64,000 nt of DNA from Eubacteriales bacterium. Its GTDB lineage: Bacteria > Bacillota > Clostridia > Lachnospirales > Lachnospiraceae. Made by a program: the position numbers and the translations under genes. The DNA lies in NCBI GenBank assembly GCA_030539395.1, contig JAUNSC010000003.1, forward strand, positions 1 to 64,000. Direction: 5' to 3'. Of this stretch, positions 8,688 to 17,406 are shown one piece after another; within the stretch, counting starts at the first letter, position 1, and each line of letters begins with the position of its first letter. Below the pieces are notes generated by a model. It was not told the DNA's origin. It saw only the letters and a program-made list of their open reading frames with translations, and searched no databases.

Positions 8688-9413
8688 ATGAGTGAGATAA
8701 ATCAGCATATAGGTGCGCGTATTCGTATGTACAGAAAAGAACAGGGATTGACTTTGCAGCAGCTGGCGGACTGCATTCATAAAAGCAGAGCAAGCATGAG
8801 TAAGTATGAAACAGGGGAAATTACTCTGGATATCGAAACGCTGTATGACATCAGTAATGCGCTGCATGTTAATCTGAATCAGCTGACAGACTACAGGGAA
8901 GCTGTGCAGGAAACCAGGAGTCCTGTATATAACCGTACATTGGAAAGCCCGTTCTTTCAGGCAGAACGTCTGTATTTCTATTTTTTTGACGGACGGTATA
9001 ATCGTTTAAAGGATGGGATAATCGACATTTACAAGCATAATGATCACCCTGGTAATTATGAAGCATCTCTTACAATAAGTGCGGTTACTCCGGCAGGACG
9101 CAGCAGTAAGGTCTATTATACAGGAAAAGTCATGTATAGCGACATGTTGATCCGTTTTTCCTTTGTTAACCAGTGCAATATGCTGGAAGAAGATTTGCTG
9201 TACATATTTAACCCACTGGAGATCCGTGATTTTACAGAAGGGCTCTTATGCGGTATTTCCAGTGCGGATCTGATGCCATGTGCTTTTAAATGCCTGGTGA
9301 CATTAACTCCACAGAAAATGACAGAAGAATTAAAAAAACAACTGCTGATTACGAAAAAAGAGCTTCAGCGCTGGCAGAAATTGAATATGTTCATCGTTGA
9401 TAACAGGGCATGA
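8688..9413 (+). CDS. XRE-family regulator with a distinct C-terminal domain
   Basis: 241 residues. Residues about 8-65 form a Cro/CI helix-turn-helix (IGARIRMYRKEQGLTLQQLADCIHKSRASMSKYETGE). The remaining 170 residues contain an aromatic segment AERLYFYFFDGRYNRLKDG and a predicted mixed alpha/beta domain that I do not recognise; it may be a ligand or oligomerisation domain. GGAGGG lies eight bases before the ATG. It is transcribed divergently from the NSS transporter, and the 205-base interval holds both promoters. I infer that it controls that transporter and itself. Confidence 0.82.
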   Translation: MSEINQHIGARIRMYRKEQGLTLQQLADCIHKSRASMSKYETGEITLDIETLYDISNALHVNLNQLTDYREAVQETRSPVYNRTLESPFFQAERLYFYFFDGRYNRLKDGIIDIYKHNDHPGNYEASLTISAVTPAGRSSKVYYTGKVMYSDMLIRFSFVNQCNMLEEDLLYIFNPLEIRDFTEGLLCGISSADLMPCAFKCLVTLTPQKMTEELKKQLLITKKELQRWQKLNMFIVDNRA

Positions 9414-9546
9414 CCATCTTTGACATTTGGAGTTTCCTGCATCATATTTATTCTATTTTATAATATGAGAGAGATAAAACGTATATATTTTGCAAATAAT
9501 AACGGTATGTATGATGAAAAGGGAAGTTGTTTAATGGAGGTTGACC

Positions 9547-10122
9547 GTGAAAAAAGATTATAATAAACTATGGACATTATTCAGATCCATGTTTGTCTTA
9601 AGTGCCTGTACCTTTGGCGGAGGGTTTGTGATTGTCTCTTTAATGAAAAAGAGATATGTAGAGGAATTAAAGTGGCTTGAAGAAGATGAAATGCTGGATG
9701 TGACAGCGATTACCCAGTCGGCGCCCGGGCCGCTTCCGGTAAACGCATCCGTAATTATCGGCTATCGTATATCTGGCATTGCAGGTTCTCTCACGGCAGT
9801 ATCGGGTACGATACTTCCACCGATGATCATTATTTCCATTATTTCGATGTTTTACGAGCAATTTCGCACGAATCCTTACATTGCTGTGGCATTGCAGGTT
9901 ATGCGGGCCGGTGTAGCTGCAGTGATATTTGATGTGGTGATTAATCTGGCAGGTAATGTGTTAAAAACAAAAAGAATGATGTATATTGTGATGATGATAG
10001 CCGCATTTATTGCAACTTACCTTTTAGATGTCAGTGCCATGATTGTGATATTAACCTGTCTTGGAATCGGGCTTGCGGATTTGGCAGTTACACTTACAAA
10101 AAAGAAAGGAACGGTGGCGTAA
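9547..10122 (+). CDS. Chromate-transporter-family subunit 1
   Basis: 191 residues, about five or six membrane segments. ACTFGGGFVIVSLM and the loop AITQSAPGPLPVNASVIIGYRI are the half-protein signatures of the CHR family. Short CHR proteins work as pairs; the fused form in proteobacteria exports chromate. In anaerobes the true anion is usually unknown. A GTG start at 9547 is chosen because GGAGG (9536-9540) is six bases upstream; a TTG at 9541 would overlap it. The stop TAA is immediately followed by the ATG of subunit 2, so the two are translationally coupled. Confidence 0.9.
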   Translation: MKKDYNKLWTLFRSMFVLSACTFGGGFVIVSLMKKRYVEELKWLEEDEMLDVTAITQSAPGPLPVNASVIIGYRISGIAGSLTAVSGTILPPMIIISIISMFYEQFRTNPYIAVALQVMRAGVAAVIFDVVINLAGNVLKTKRMMYIVMMIAAFIATYLLDVSAMIVILTCLGIGLADLAVTLTKKKGTVA

Positions 10123-10725
10123 ATGCTGTTGCTGAAATTATTTTTTGCATTTATTCAGGTGGGTCTGTTTAGTGTGGGCGGCGGTTATGCCGCAATTCCA
10201 TTGATTCAGGAACAGATTGTAAATATTCACGGCCTGATGACATTAGAAGAGTTTTCTGATCTGATTACTGTGGCGGAGATGACACCTGGACCAATATCGA
10301 TTAATTCGGCTACTTTTGTTGGTATGAGAATTGCAGGAATACCTGGAGTACTGCTTTGCACGCTGGGATGTATTATTCCGTCATTTTGTATATGTTTTGT
10401 TCTGGCATATTTTTATTATAAATATCGCACAGTGAGCGGTGTACAGGTGGTTCTTGGAGCTATGCGGCCTGCAGTGGTAGCCCTGATTGCTTCGGCAGGA
10501 GCATCTATTCTTATGCTGGGGCTGTTTCAGGCAGAAATACATGAGGCGGTAACAGGTGACATTCGGTTTGTTGAACTGGGAATTTTTGTGGTGGCATTAT
10601 TTTTACTAAGAAAATTTAAGATGAATGCTGTAACTATTATTTTGGGCAGCGGTGTGGCAGGAACCTTTATGTATGCCCTGACGGGAGCAGTATCCGGGCC
10701 TGCGGTTCTTAGTATGTTCGGATAA
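10123..10725 (+). CDS. Chromate-transporter-family subunit 2
   Basis: 200 residues, the partner of the preceding short CHR protein. FSVGGGYAAIPLIQEQIV and AEMTPGPISINSATFVGMRIAG match the second half of the family, and the two subunits are expected to assemble with opposite topology in the membrane. The ATG directly abuts the upstream stop. The likely role is export or exchange of an oxyanion such as chromate or sulfate; nothing local identifies the substrate. Confidence 0.9.
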   Translation: MLLLKLFFAFIQVGLFSVGGGYAAIPLIQEQIVNIHGLMTLEEFSDLITVAEMTPGPISINSATFVGMRIAGIPGVLLCTLGCIIPSFCICFVLAYFYYKYRTVSGVQVVLGAMRPAVVALIASAGASILMLGLFQAEIHEAVTGDIRFVELGIFVVALFLLRKFKMNAVTIILGSGVAGTFMYALTGAVSGPAVLSMFG

Positions 10726-10845
10726 TCCAATATTATTGTCCACTGTATTTGTTCTGTTTGAAAAGAAGGTCCTTTTCTGTTATAGTTGATATGAAAAAAT
10801 TGCTGAAATCAGTGAAAAACAGAACGTTATTTGTGGAGATATATT

Positions 10846-11274
10846 ATGATTAGAAAATCAGAGAAATCCGATGTAAACAGGGTTGCAGAAATCTGGCTGG
10901 ATACCAACACGAAAGCCCATGATTTTATTCCACTGCAATATTGGAGGAATAATTTTGAAACAGTAAAAGAAATGCTTTCACAGGCAGAAGTTTATGTTTA
11001 TGAAAATGAAAACAGCAATGAAATACAAGGTTTTATTGGATTGAATGACGATTATATCGAGGGGATTTTTGTTTGGAGCGGAGCACAATCCTGCGGTATA
11101 GGCAGACAATTGCTGGATTTTGTAAAAGACATTAAAAATCAATTAAGTTTAAGTGTATATCAAAAGAATACACGGGCAATAAGATTTTATCAAAGAGAAA
11201 ATTTTAAAATTAAATGTGAAAATACTGACGAAAATACAGATGAAAGAGAGTACATTATGATATGGACATCATGA
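10846..11274 (+). CDS. GNAT-family N-acetyltransferase
   Basis: 142 residues. MIRKSEKSDVNRVAEIWLDTN is the usual first strand and helix of a GNAT. The acetyl-CoA loop is GAQSCGIGRQLLDFV near residues 84-98, and NTRAIRFYQRENF is the late motif. It transfers acetyl from acetyl-CoA to an amine; it resembles the YjaB/YafP type, whose targets are not settled. Start at 10846 because GGAG lies at 10835-10838; the TTG at 10831 overlaps that site. The end overlaps the next acetyltransferase by 13 bases. Confidence 0.85.
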   Translation: MIRKSEKSDVNRVAEIWLDTNTKAHDFIPLQYWRNNFETVKEMLSQAEVYVYENENSNEIQGFIGLNDDYIEGIFVWSGAQSCGIGRQLLDFVKDIKNQLSLSVYQKNTRAIRFYQRENFKIKCENTDENTDEREYIMIWTS

Positions 11275-11804
11275 ACAAAAATCAGATATCGGATCAGAAA
11301 ATATGCCAGAAATTTGAATTCAGAAATATCCGGCCGGAAGAAGGGGAACAGGCTGCGGAGATTGAAGCGGTTTGCTTTCCTCCAAATGAAGCGTGTTCGA
11401 AGAAAATGATGCTGGAACGTGCTGCGAGGGCACCAGAGTTATTTTTGGTAGCGGTTGATAAGCAAACGGGTAAAATAGCCGGTTTTTTAAATGGGCTTTC
11501 TACAGATGAGTGCTCTTTTAGAGACGAATTTTTTACAGATGCCGGTTTGCATGATCCCAACGGAAAAAATATTATGCTGTTAGGACTGGATGTGCTTCCC
11601 AGGTATCGGAAACAGGGATTAGCACGGGAGATTATGCATCAGTATCTGTGCAGAGAACGGGAAAAGGGGAGACATACTGTTTTACTGACCTGCCTGGAGT
11701 CTAAAGTAGAGATGTATAAAAAGATGGGATTTTGTGATGAAGGAATTGCAAATTCTGCCTGGGGTGGAGAACAATGGCATGAGATGAGCTATGTGATCCG
11801 CTAA
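11262..11804 (+). CDS. GNAT-family N-acetyltransferase, AANAT-like
   Basis: 180 residues with EIEAVCFPPNEACSKKMMLERA near the N-terminus, the acetyl-CoA loop GLDVLPRYRKQGLAREIM and the late motif KVEMYKKMGF. This arrangement is typical of the arylalkylamine-acetyltransferase-like GNATs found in Bacillota. It overlaps the upstream acetyltransferase by 13 bases, which indicates a coupled two-gene operon that ends at the strong terminator at 11873-11924. ATG 11271 is an alternative start. The substrate is unknown. Confidence 0.85.
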   Translation: MDIMNKNQISDQKICQKFEFRNIRPEEGEQAAEIEAVCFPPNEACSKKMMLERAARAPELFLVAVDKQTGKIAGFLNGLSTDECSFRDEFFTDAGLHDPNGKNIMLLGLDVLPRYRKQGLAREIMHQYLCREREKGRHTVLLTCLESKVEMYKKMGFCDEGIANSAWGGEQWHEMSYVIR

Positions 11805-11872
11805 TGTGATTTACTGCTGCATTTTTTAAAATATGTGTTGACAGGATAAAGGAGTTATGCAGACTGACCACA

Positions 11873-11924
11873 ACGCACTATGTGAAGAACATGTAAGTTC
11901 AGTTCTTCACATAGTGCGTATTTT
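11873..11924 (+). terminator. Strong terminator after the GNAT pair
   Basis: Perfect 18-base arms (11873-11890 and 11902-11919) with an 11-base loop, followed by ATTTTT on the + strand. It insulates the acetyltransferases from the convergent ROK gene. Confidence 0.9.
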
Positions 11925-11961
11925 TGTACTAAAGATTAGTCTGGACTGACAGGTGTCTGTT

Positions 11962-13098
11962 TCAGAGATCACACATATTATCGAGAAACGCCTGAATGTA
12001 GGGAAGTGCGGCTCCAATTGAAATATTATGTTTGGGCATTTTGCTTATCAGAAGGAAATCTGCTGATTCTTCAAAAGGGGTCATATCCTGAATTTTTTCA
12101 TGGATTAATGCAATATCGTCTTCGCGCAAATATGGAGCAAGATATCCTCCGAGGATAAAATCTGTATCATAAATTAAATGAAGCATGTTGATTGATTTGG
12201 CCAGATTAGTGAGAAAAAAGTCCCAACGGTTTACATAGGATGGATTTTGTGCCCGCAAATTTCTGAAAAAATCATCCAGAGATTCTTTTTCACCCAGGAG
12301 TGCAGTCAGAGAACAAAGAGTTTCCATACATCCGGATTTCCCGCAGTAGCATAAGGCTCCGCCAGGCTGCATCTCGATGTGTTCAATTGTGGAATTATGG
12401 CCATGCTTTCCTGTTAATATATCTCCTTTCGCAATGATGGCGGCACCAAGATGCTTACTGATAGAAAGATAGAAGGCATCCTTAAGTTCGGGTGATATCC
12501 ATAATTCAGAAACTGCGGCGCTGTCGGCATCATGTACAAAAGAGCAGGGATAGGGCAGATGTCTGGTGAATTCTGTAATGGATAGTCCGGTGCACGAAAG
12601 AATTTTTCCATATATAACAGTTTGTTTGTCCGGGGATATTAAAGCCTGCATGGCAAATCCGATTCCAAGAATACGTTCATCTGATATATTGATGGAGTCC
12701 TTAAATTCAAGTATTTTATCACATACAGCTTTAAAATAAGATTCTTTGTTTTCATAATTTATTTCAAATACAAGCCGGCTGATTTTTTCTCCATACAAAT
12801 TAACAGCAATCATTTTCACTTCTTTTTTTAGAATTTCCACACCGATTCCAATACGGAAATCAGAAACAATAGAATAGGCGGAAGCTTTTCTGCCGACAAA
12901 CTCGGTATCTATCTGACCGTTTTTCTGAATCAGTCCATCATTTTCCATGGCAGTCAGATTCGTGGTGACGGTAGGACGGCTCAGACGGAGATCGTAAGAA
13001 ATATCCTGCTGGGAGACTTTTTTGCTTTGATAAATATAGTGATATATCAGACTGCGGTTATTCTGCTTAATCTGGTTAGGAGTAATACTTTTCTTCAT
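11962..13098 (-). CDS. ROK-family transcriptional repressor (module B)
   Basis: 378 residues with a winged helix-turn-helix (DISYDLRLSRPTVTTNLTAM) and a ROK kinase-fold domain ending in the zinc motif CYCGKSGCMETLCS. It is the same type as the ROK protein at 545-1672: both share the DISYD helix start and the zinc site. It is divergent from an SDR dehydrogenase and a GPH symporter. Two near-identical inverted palindromes lie in the shared interval (13114-13134 and 13258-13278), so it probably represses both directions and is released by the imported sugar or its product. AAAGGAA precedes the ATG. Confidence 0.9.
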   Translation of the reverse strand: MKKSITPNQIKQNNRSLIYHYIYQSKKVSQQDISYDLRLSRPTVTTNLTAMENDGLIQKNGQIDTEFVGRKASAYSIVSDFRIGIGVEILKKEVKMIAVNLYGEKISRLVFEINYENKESYFKAVCDKILEFKDSINISDERILGIGFAMQALISPDKQTVIYGKILSCTGLSITEFTRHLPYPCSFVHDADSAAVSELWISPELKDAFYLSISKHLGAAIIAKGDILTGKHGHNSTIEHIEMQPGGALCYCGKSGCMETLCSLTALLGEKESLDDFFRNLRAQNPSYVNRWDFFLTNLAKSINMLHLIYDTDFILGGYLAPYLREDDIALIHEKIQDMTPFEESADFLLISKMPKHNISIGAALPYIQAFLDNMCDL

Positions 13099-13113
13099 AA
13101 TATGGTTCCTTTA

Positions 13114-13134
13114 TTTGTAAAATGATTTAACAAA
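13114..13134. promoter_or_regulatory. Candidate ROK operator, regulator side
   Basis: A 21-base palindrome with left half TTTGTAAAAT, central G, and right half ATTTAACAAA; the halves match at nine of ten positions. It lies just downstream of a minus-strand -10 (TATAAT read at 13144-13139), so it would give autorepression. The AT-rich TTTG...CAAA ends resemble known XylR-type ROK operators. Confidence 0.6.
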
Positions 13135-13218
13135 ATAAATTATAACATAGATCAGTAAAAAGATTCTATTGTATATTTTGTATAAATTTGTTGGTGGAAT
13201 ATTGTCTATTATTACAGA

Positions 13219-13247
13219 TTGACGAAAAAAAGTTCATGAGTTATTAT
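13219..13247 (+). promoter_or_regulatory. Promoter of the SDR/symporter operon
   Basis: TTGACG (13219-13224) and TATTAT (13242-13247) are 17 bases apart. The second palindromic operator starts 11 bases after the -10. Confidence 0.55.
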
Positions 13248-13257
13248 GTAATTACAA

Positions 13258-13278
13258 TTTGATAAATCATTTTACAAA
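13258..13278. promoter_or_regulatory. Candidate ROK operator, operon side
   Basis: Left half TTTGATAAAT, central C, right half ATTTTACAAA. Sixteen bases (13263-13278) are the exact reverse complement of 13114-13129, so the divergent region carries the same site twice in opposite orientation, each just downstream of a -10 element. Confidence 0.6.
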
Positions 13279-13303
13279 ATTAATTTATGAAAAGGAGAAA
13301 GTC

Positions 13304-14080
13304 ATGGGAATTATTGAAAAAATGAGATTGGATGGAAAAAAGGGATTTGTTACAGGAGCAGCCAGAGGTATTGGAAAATGCACAGCTACAGCATTTGCGG
13401 AGGCAGGGGCAGATGTGGCGATTGTTGACCTGGATTATGATGAGGCTCAGAAGACAGCAAAAGAGCTGGCAGAGAAAACCGGCAGAAAAATAATTGCTGT
13501 TAAGACGGACTGTACGGATAAAGAGCAGGTGGAGGCAATGGTAGGACAAGTTGTAAAAGAGCTGGGAGGACTTGACTTTTGTCATAATAATGCCGGTATT
13601 TGTATTAATGCACCGGCCGAGGAGATGACATATGAACAGTGGAATAAGGTGATTAATATCAACCTGAATGGAATTTTCTTAACAGATATTGCTGCCGGTA
13701 AGTATATGCTGGAAAATGGCGGCGGTTCTATCATAAATACAGCATCGATGTCGGCACATATTGTTAATGTACCCCAGCCGCAGTGTGCATATAATGCATC
13801 CAAAGCAGGAGTGATCCAATTAACAAAATCTCTGGCTATTGAGTGGGCAAAACGAGGGGTACGTGTTAATAGTATCAGCCCGGGATATATCGGTACAGAA
13901 CTGACACTTAATTCTCCCACTTTGATTCCGTTGATTGAAAAGTGGAATGAGATGGCACCTTTAGGAAGAATGGGAAAACCGGAAGAATTGGAAGCAATCT
14001 GTGTATACCTTGCCGGGGATACCAGTTCTTTTACAACAGGCTCAGATTTTATTATTGACGGTGCATTTACCTGTTTCTAA
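13304..14080 (+). CDS. SDR-family NAD(P)-dependent oxidoreductase
   Basis: 258 residues with the classical short-chain dehydrogenase plan: TGAARGIG at 17-24 for the cofactor, D near 42 at the end of strand 2 favouring NAD, NNAG near 95, a catalytic Ser in NTASMSAHI, and Y-x3-K in AYNASKAG. The C-terminal ISPGYIGTEL is also typical. It oxidises or reduces a sugar, polyol or sugar acid; similar genes are annotated as sorbitol, gluconate or xylitol dehydrogenases. Start 13304 has AAAGGAG six bases upstream. It precedes a GPH symporter and is divergent from a ROK repressor. Confidence 0.9.
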   Translation: MGIIEKMRLDGKKGFVTGAARGIGKCTATAFAEAGADVAIVDLDYDEAQKTAKELAEKTGRKIIAVKTDCTDKEQVEAMVGQVVKELGGLDFCHNNAGICINAPAEEMTYEQWNKVININLNGIFLTDIAAGKYMLENGGGSIINTASMSAHIVNVPQPQCAYNASKAGVIQLTKSLAIEWAKRGVRVNSISPGYIGTELTLNSPTLIPLIEKWNEMAPLGRMGKPEELEAICVYLAGDTSSFTTGSDFIIDGAFTCF

Positions 14081-14090
14081 GGAATAATAA

Positions 14091-14120
14091 GAGACCGGGA
14101 TTATCTTAACCCCCGGTCTC
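14091..14120 (+). other. Intercistronic GC-rich hairpin
   Basis: GAGACCGGG (14091-14099) pairs perfectly with CCCGGTCTC (14112-14120). No T-run follows, so it is more likely an mRNA processing or stability element, or a partial attenuator between the dehydrogenase and symporter, than a full terminator. Confidence 0.6.
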
Positions 14121-14167
14121 CGGTTGAAAATCTGCAATTGAAGATAAGGATTGAAAAGGAGAACGAT

Positions 14168-15505
14168 ATGGGAAAATGGGGAAAGCGCATAGGATATGGT
14201 ATCGGGGATCTTGGATGTAACCTGGTTTTTAGCACTATGGCATCTTATCTTATGGTTTTTTATACAGATGTATTTGGGATTACGGCAGCTGCTGCCGGGA
14301 CAATGATGTTGGTGACGAAATTTATTGATGCTCTTACGGATACAGGAATGGGGCTGATTGTGGACAGAACACATACGAAATGGGGACAGGGAAGACCCTA
14401 CTTTTTGTTTGGGGCAGTTCCGTTTGCGGTATTTACTTTTATGACTTTCTATATTCCGAATTTTGGAAGCAACGGTAAATTGATATGGGCATATGTATCG
14501 TACTGTCTGCTCTGTACGGCATACACGGTTGTAAACATCCCGCTCAACACAATTGTTCCAAGACTTACCTCCGACGTCCATGAAAGAGATATTCTGGTTT
14601 CTACACGAATGGTCTGTGCAATGGCAGGAACTGCGATCGTAATGTCGATTACTGCACCGCTGGTAGAGTTTTTTGGAAAAGGTAATGAGGCCGGAGGCTA
14701 TCTTGTTACAATGACGATTTATGGAATTGCTGCCATGTGTATCTTTTTTGTAACGTTTGCAAGTACAAAAGAAGTCGTTCCGCCCACTGTCAGCCAGAAA
14801 CATTCATCCTTAAAAGAAGATTTTAAAGGACTTACCGGACAGGCATGGATTCTGTTTCTGTTAAATCTGTTTTATTTTTCTCTCTATGTAGTCAGAAGTA
14901 CAACTGTCATTTATTATTTCAAATATAATCTGGGAAGAACAGAGTGGCTGTCACTGGTGGGGATTTTAGGTATACTGTCAGGGCTTCCGATGCTGCTGCT
15001 TCTTCCGGTACTTGAAAAGAAATACAGTAAAAGAAGTTTGATGTTTGCAAGTATTTTTTTATACATAGCAGGCGATCTGCTGATTTTTGCAGGAAGAAAT
15101 TCGGCGGCATGTCTTTTGGCAGGGCTGGTAATTACCGGGTTGGGAATTTACGGAATTTTTGGAATAACCTTTGCCATGCAGCCGGACGTTATTGATTACT
15201 CAGAATATAAAAAGAATGCAAGTGTAGCAGGATTGATAGCAGCTTTTCAGGGATTCTTTGTAAAGGGAGGAATGGGATTGACAAGTTTTATTATTGGAGC
15301 ATTCCTGAAAAACGGGGGTTACGTCGCCAATGCGGTTCAAACTGAAAAAGCACTTTCTTATATTGAAATTTGTTTTATCTGGATTCCGATAGTTTTGTGT
15401 GCGCTTATTGCAATATTGACTTATTTTTATAAACTGGATGCCATCCGGGGCGAAATGACACAGGAACTGGAAATGCGCAGGAGAAAAATAGCGAATGAAA
15501 TGTAA
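14168..15505 (+). CDS. GPH-family sugar:cation symporter (module B)
   Basis: 445 residues, about 12 membrane segments. IGYGIGDLGCNLVFSTMASYL, FYTDVFGI and DALTDTGMGLIVDRTHTKWGQGRPY are the family signatures. It imports a glycoside, pentoside or uronide with a cation, supplying the SDR enzyme encoded just upstream. AAAGGAG sits six bases before the ATG at 14168; an ATG at 14138 lies upstream of it in the same frame but has no such site. It is a diverged paralogue of the symporter at 3037-4410. Confidence 0.92.
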   Translation: MGKWGKRIGYGIGDLGCNLVFSTMASYLMVFYTDVFGITAAAAGTMMLVTKFIDALTDTGMGLIVDRTHTKWGQGRPYFLFGAVPFAVFTFMTFYIPNFGSNGKLIWAYVSYCLLCTAYTVVNIPLNTIVPRLTSDVHERDILVSTRMVCAMAGTAIVMSITAPLVEFFGKGNEAGGYLVTMTIYGIAAMCIFFVTFASTKEVVPPTVSQKHSSLKEDFKGLTGQAWILFLLNLFYFSLYVVRSTTVIYYFKYNLGRTEWLSLVGILGILSGLPMLLLLPVLEKKYSKRSLMFASIFLYIAGDLLIFAGRNSAACLLAGLVITGLGIYGIFGITFAMQPDVIDYSEYKKNASVAGLIAAFQGFFVKGGMGLTSFIIGAFLKNGGYVANAVQTEKALSYIEICFIWIPIVLCALIAILTYFYKLDAIRGEMTQELEMRRRKIANEM

Positions 15506-15541
15506 AGATGCAATTTTTGATATGGGTTGCTTCTTGATATG

Positions 15542-15584
15542 GTCCTGATACATTGCAGGTAAAGCAGTGTATCAGGACTTTTTT
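15542..15584 (+). terminator. Terminator of module B
   Basis: Fifteen-base arms (15542-15556 and 15564-15578) with one G-U pair and a seven-base loop, followed by six T residues. The last codons of the convergent ligase gene (stop at 15574-15572) overlap its 3' arm. Confidence 0.9.
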
Positions 15585-17008
15585 GGCATGGAAAGAGACT
15601 TTCTCATGATTTTGCCCGTTGCAGTACGGGGAATTTTATCTATAGGAATAATTTTCTTTGGTACTTTGTAATATTCCAGATTTTGTTTTAGATGATTTTG
15701 CAGTTTGTCAAAGTCAAAGTCAGGATCAGGGCAGACAACATAGAGGATAGGAGCCTGGATATTGTCATGATCTTCCATGGCAGTGCAGGCACAATCGATG
15801 ATTCCATCATAACCCGAAACTGCCTGCTCGATATCGCCAGGGGAAATCTTATGTCCGTCAACATTTATGATATCGCCGACACGGCTGACAAAAAAGAAGT
15901 AGCCTTCATTATCAAAATATCCGATATCGTTTATCACTATATAATCGGAATGCATGACCTTTTCTGTAAGGGCTTTTTTGCGGTAATATCCGGCCATATT
16001 CATATCGCCTCTTACAGCGATATAACCATATTGGTTCGGAGTTTCTACCCTGTCTCCGTTTTCATCAACAATAAATACTTCAGAGTGGACAGTGGGTTTT
16101 CCAAGACATCTTTCCACAGGATTTTCTGAACAACAGTTGACAAGGATACATCCCGATTCCGTGGTCCCGTAAACATTATATAAAGCAGTGGAAGGATATT
16201 GCCTGCAAAACGAGCGGATCTGTATTGAAGCAACAGGGCCGACAGTGGTCTCCACAGCAGTAAGACATCCCAGGGTCTGTTTCAAATCCGGGTCTTCTAT
16301 ATCCAGAAACATATTTATATTTGTATGTATAATTGAAATAGCATTGATATCAAATTTCTTTATATAATTACCAAGTAATTCGGCAGTCACTGGTTTATGT
16401 GTAATGACAGCAGTTCCGCCTGCATAAAGCGTTGCGAAAACTCTGCGGTAGCCCACCGCAAGGTCAAAAGGTTCATTGGTAAAAAGTACTGTTTGGGAGG
16501 TGATATTTGTGCCGCCCGAAAGATTTTGTGCTTCGGCCAGAAGGCTTTTGTTTGTGTGAGCAACCTGCACAGGTTTTCCTGTTGTTCCTGTAGTGGCAAT
16601 AATAGCAGCTATGGAGCCACTTTTGGGACAGGTAATTTTGCCGGGCACAGGGCTGCCGGTAAAAAAATCTTCATAGTTTTCTCCGTTGTTTTTCATAAAA
16701 ATCAGTGCAGGTTTTGTGGACTTAAGGATGTCATGCAATTTATAAATGGAAATATCTTTTTCAACAGGGACAGCTGTCATACCGCTTAACAGACATCCTA
16801 AAAACGCAGAAAAATAGGAGATTAAATCGTCAGATTCAATAGCAATCCGGCTTCCCTTTTTGACAGCACGCATTTTTAAGGAGCCGGAGAAAGTAAGTAT
16901 CTTTTCTGCCAGCTCCTGGTAGCTTATTTTTTTATCATCAACAATAATCGCTGTTTTATCCGGCATCAAAGCACTGTTTTCTAAAACAGCCTGAACAATA
17001 TTCTGCAT
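15572..17008 (-). CDS. AMP-forming acyl/aryl-CoA synthetase-like ligase
   Basis: 478 residues of the class I adenylate-forming superfamily. AAIIATTGTTGKPVQVAH is the ATP P-loop, YNVYGTTESG the A5 motif, RVGDIINVDGHKISPGDIE the hinge, and PRTATGKIMRKSL near the C-terminus holds the catalytic lysine. It activates a carboxylic acid as acyl-AMP and usually passes it to CoA or a carrier protein. At 478 residues it is shorter than most fatty-acyl-CoA ligases, like aryl- or small-acid ligases. It is divergent from a small XRE regulator and lies beside a 4-hydroxybutyrate-dehydrogenase-like enzyme and an aldehyde dehydrogenase, which would fit activation of a hydroxy- or semialdehyde-derived acid; this is inference. 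Confidence 0.87.
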   Translation of the reverse strand: MQNIVQAVLENSALMPDKTAIIVDDKKISYQELAEKILTFSGSLKMRAVKKGSRIAIESDDLISYFSAFLGCLLSGMTAVPVEKDISIYKLHDILKSTKPALIFMKNNGENYEDFFTGSPVPGKITCPKSGSIAAIIATTGTTGKPVQVAHTNKSLLAEAQNLSGGTNITSQTVLFTNEPFDLAVGYRRVFATLYAGGTAVITHKPVTAELLGNYIKKFDINAISIIHTNINMFLDIEDPDLKQTLGCLTAVETTVGPVASIQIRSFCRQYPSTALYNVYGTTESGCILVNCCSENPVERCLGKPTVHSEVFIVDENGDRVETPNQYGYIAVRGDMNMAGYYRKKALTEKVMHSDYIVINDIGYFDNEGYFFFVSRVGDIINVDGHKISPGDIEQAVSGYDGIIDCACTAMEDHDNIQAPILYVVCPDPDFDFDKLQNHLKQNLEYYKVPKKIIPIDKIPRTATGKIMRKSLSMPKKS

Positions 17009-17135
17009 GTAAAAATCCTCTGATTTTGATTTCTTTATAGTTATATTACTCTATCACAAAAATGTAAAACTTTCAATTGTTCATTTTCTGTGCTATAATT
17101 TCAAAAAACTATGCAAAAGTATAAGGGGAAATCTT

Positions 17136-17381
17136 ATGAAGCCAAGGCAAAAACCGCTTGGGGATAAAAATATGATTGGGGCAAATATCACGAAAATCCG
17201 TAGACTCAATAAAATGAGTCAAAAAGATCTGGCCATCAATATGCAGCTGATGGATGTGGATATTAATTTTTCTTCGCTTTCCAAGCTGGAAGGCCAGACC
17301 AGAGTTGCAACGGATAAAGAGATATTTGCCATAGCCCAGATTTTTGATATCAAAATTGATGATCTGTTTCGAAAACTATAA
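17136..17381 (+). CDS. Small XRE-family DNA-binding protein
   Basis: 81 residues consisting of one Cro/CI helix-turn-helix (ITKIRRLNKMSQKDLAINM, then a Leu-rich recognition region ending in IDDLFRKL). No ligand domain is present. AGGGGA precedes the ATG at 17136; ATG 17172 (MIGANITK) is an alternative start. The gene is divergent from the ligase with TATAAT at 17094-17099. It probably controls the ligase, itself, or the nearby dehydrogenase genes. Confidence 0.78.
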   Translation: MKPRQKPLGDKNMIGANITKIRRLNKMSQKDLAINMQLMDVDINFSSLSKLEGQTRVATDKEIFAIAQIFDIKIDDLFRKL

Positions 17382-17406
17382 CTGATTTTAAGTCCCAGTG
17401 CAGTTT

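Noticed and set aside
10846-11804. Overlapping acetyltransferases as a GNAT toxin-antitoxin pair
   Set aside because: Both proteins are GNAT enzymes and no small ribbon-helix-helix antitoxin is present.
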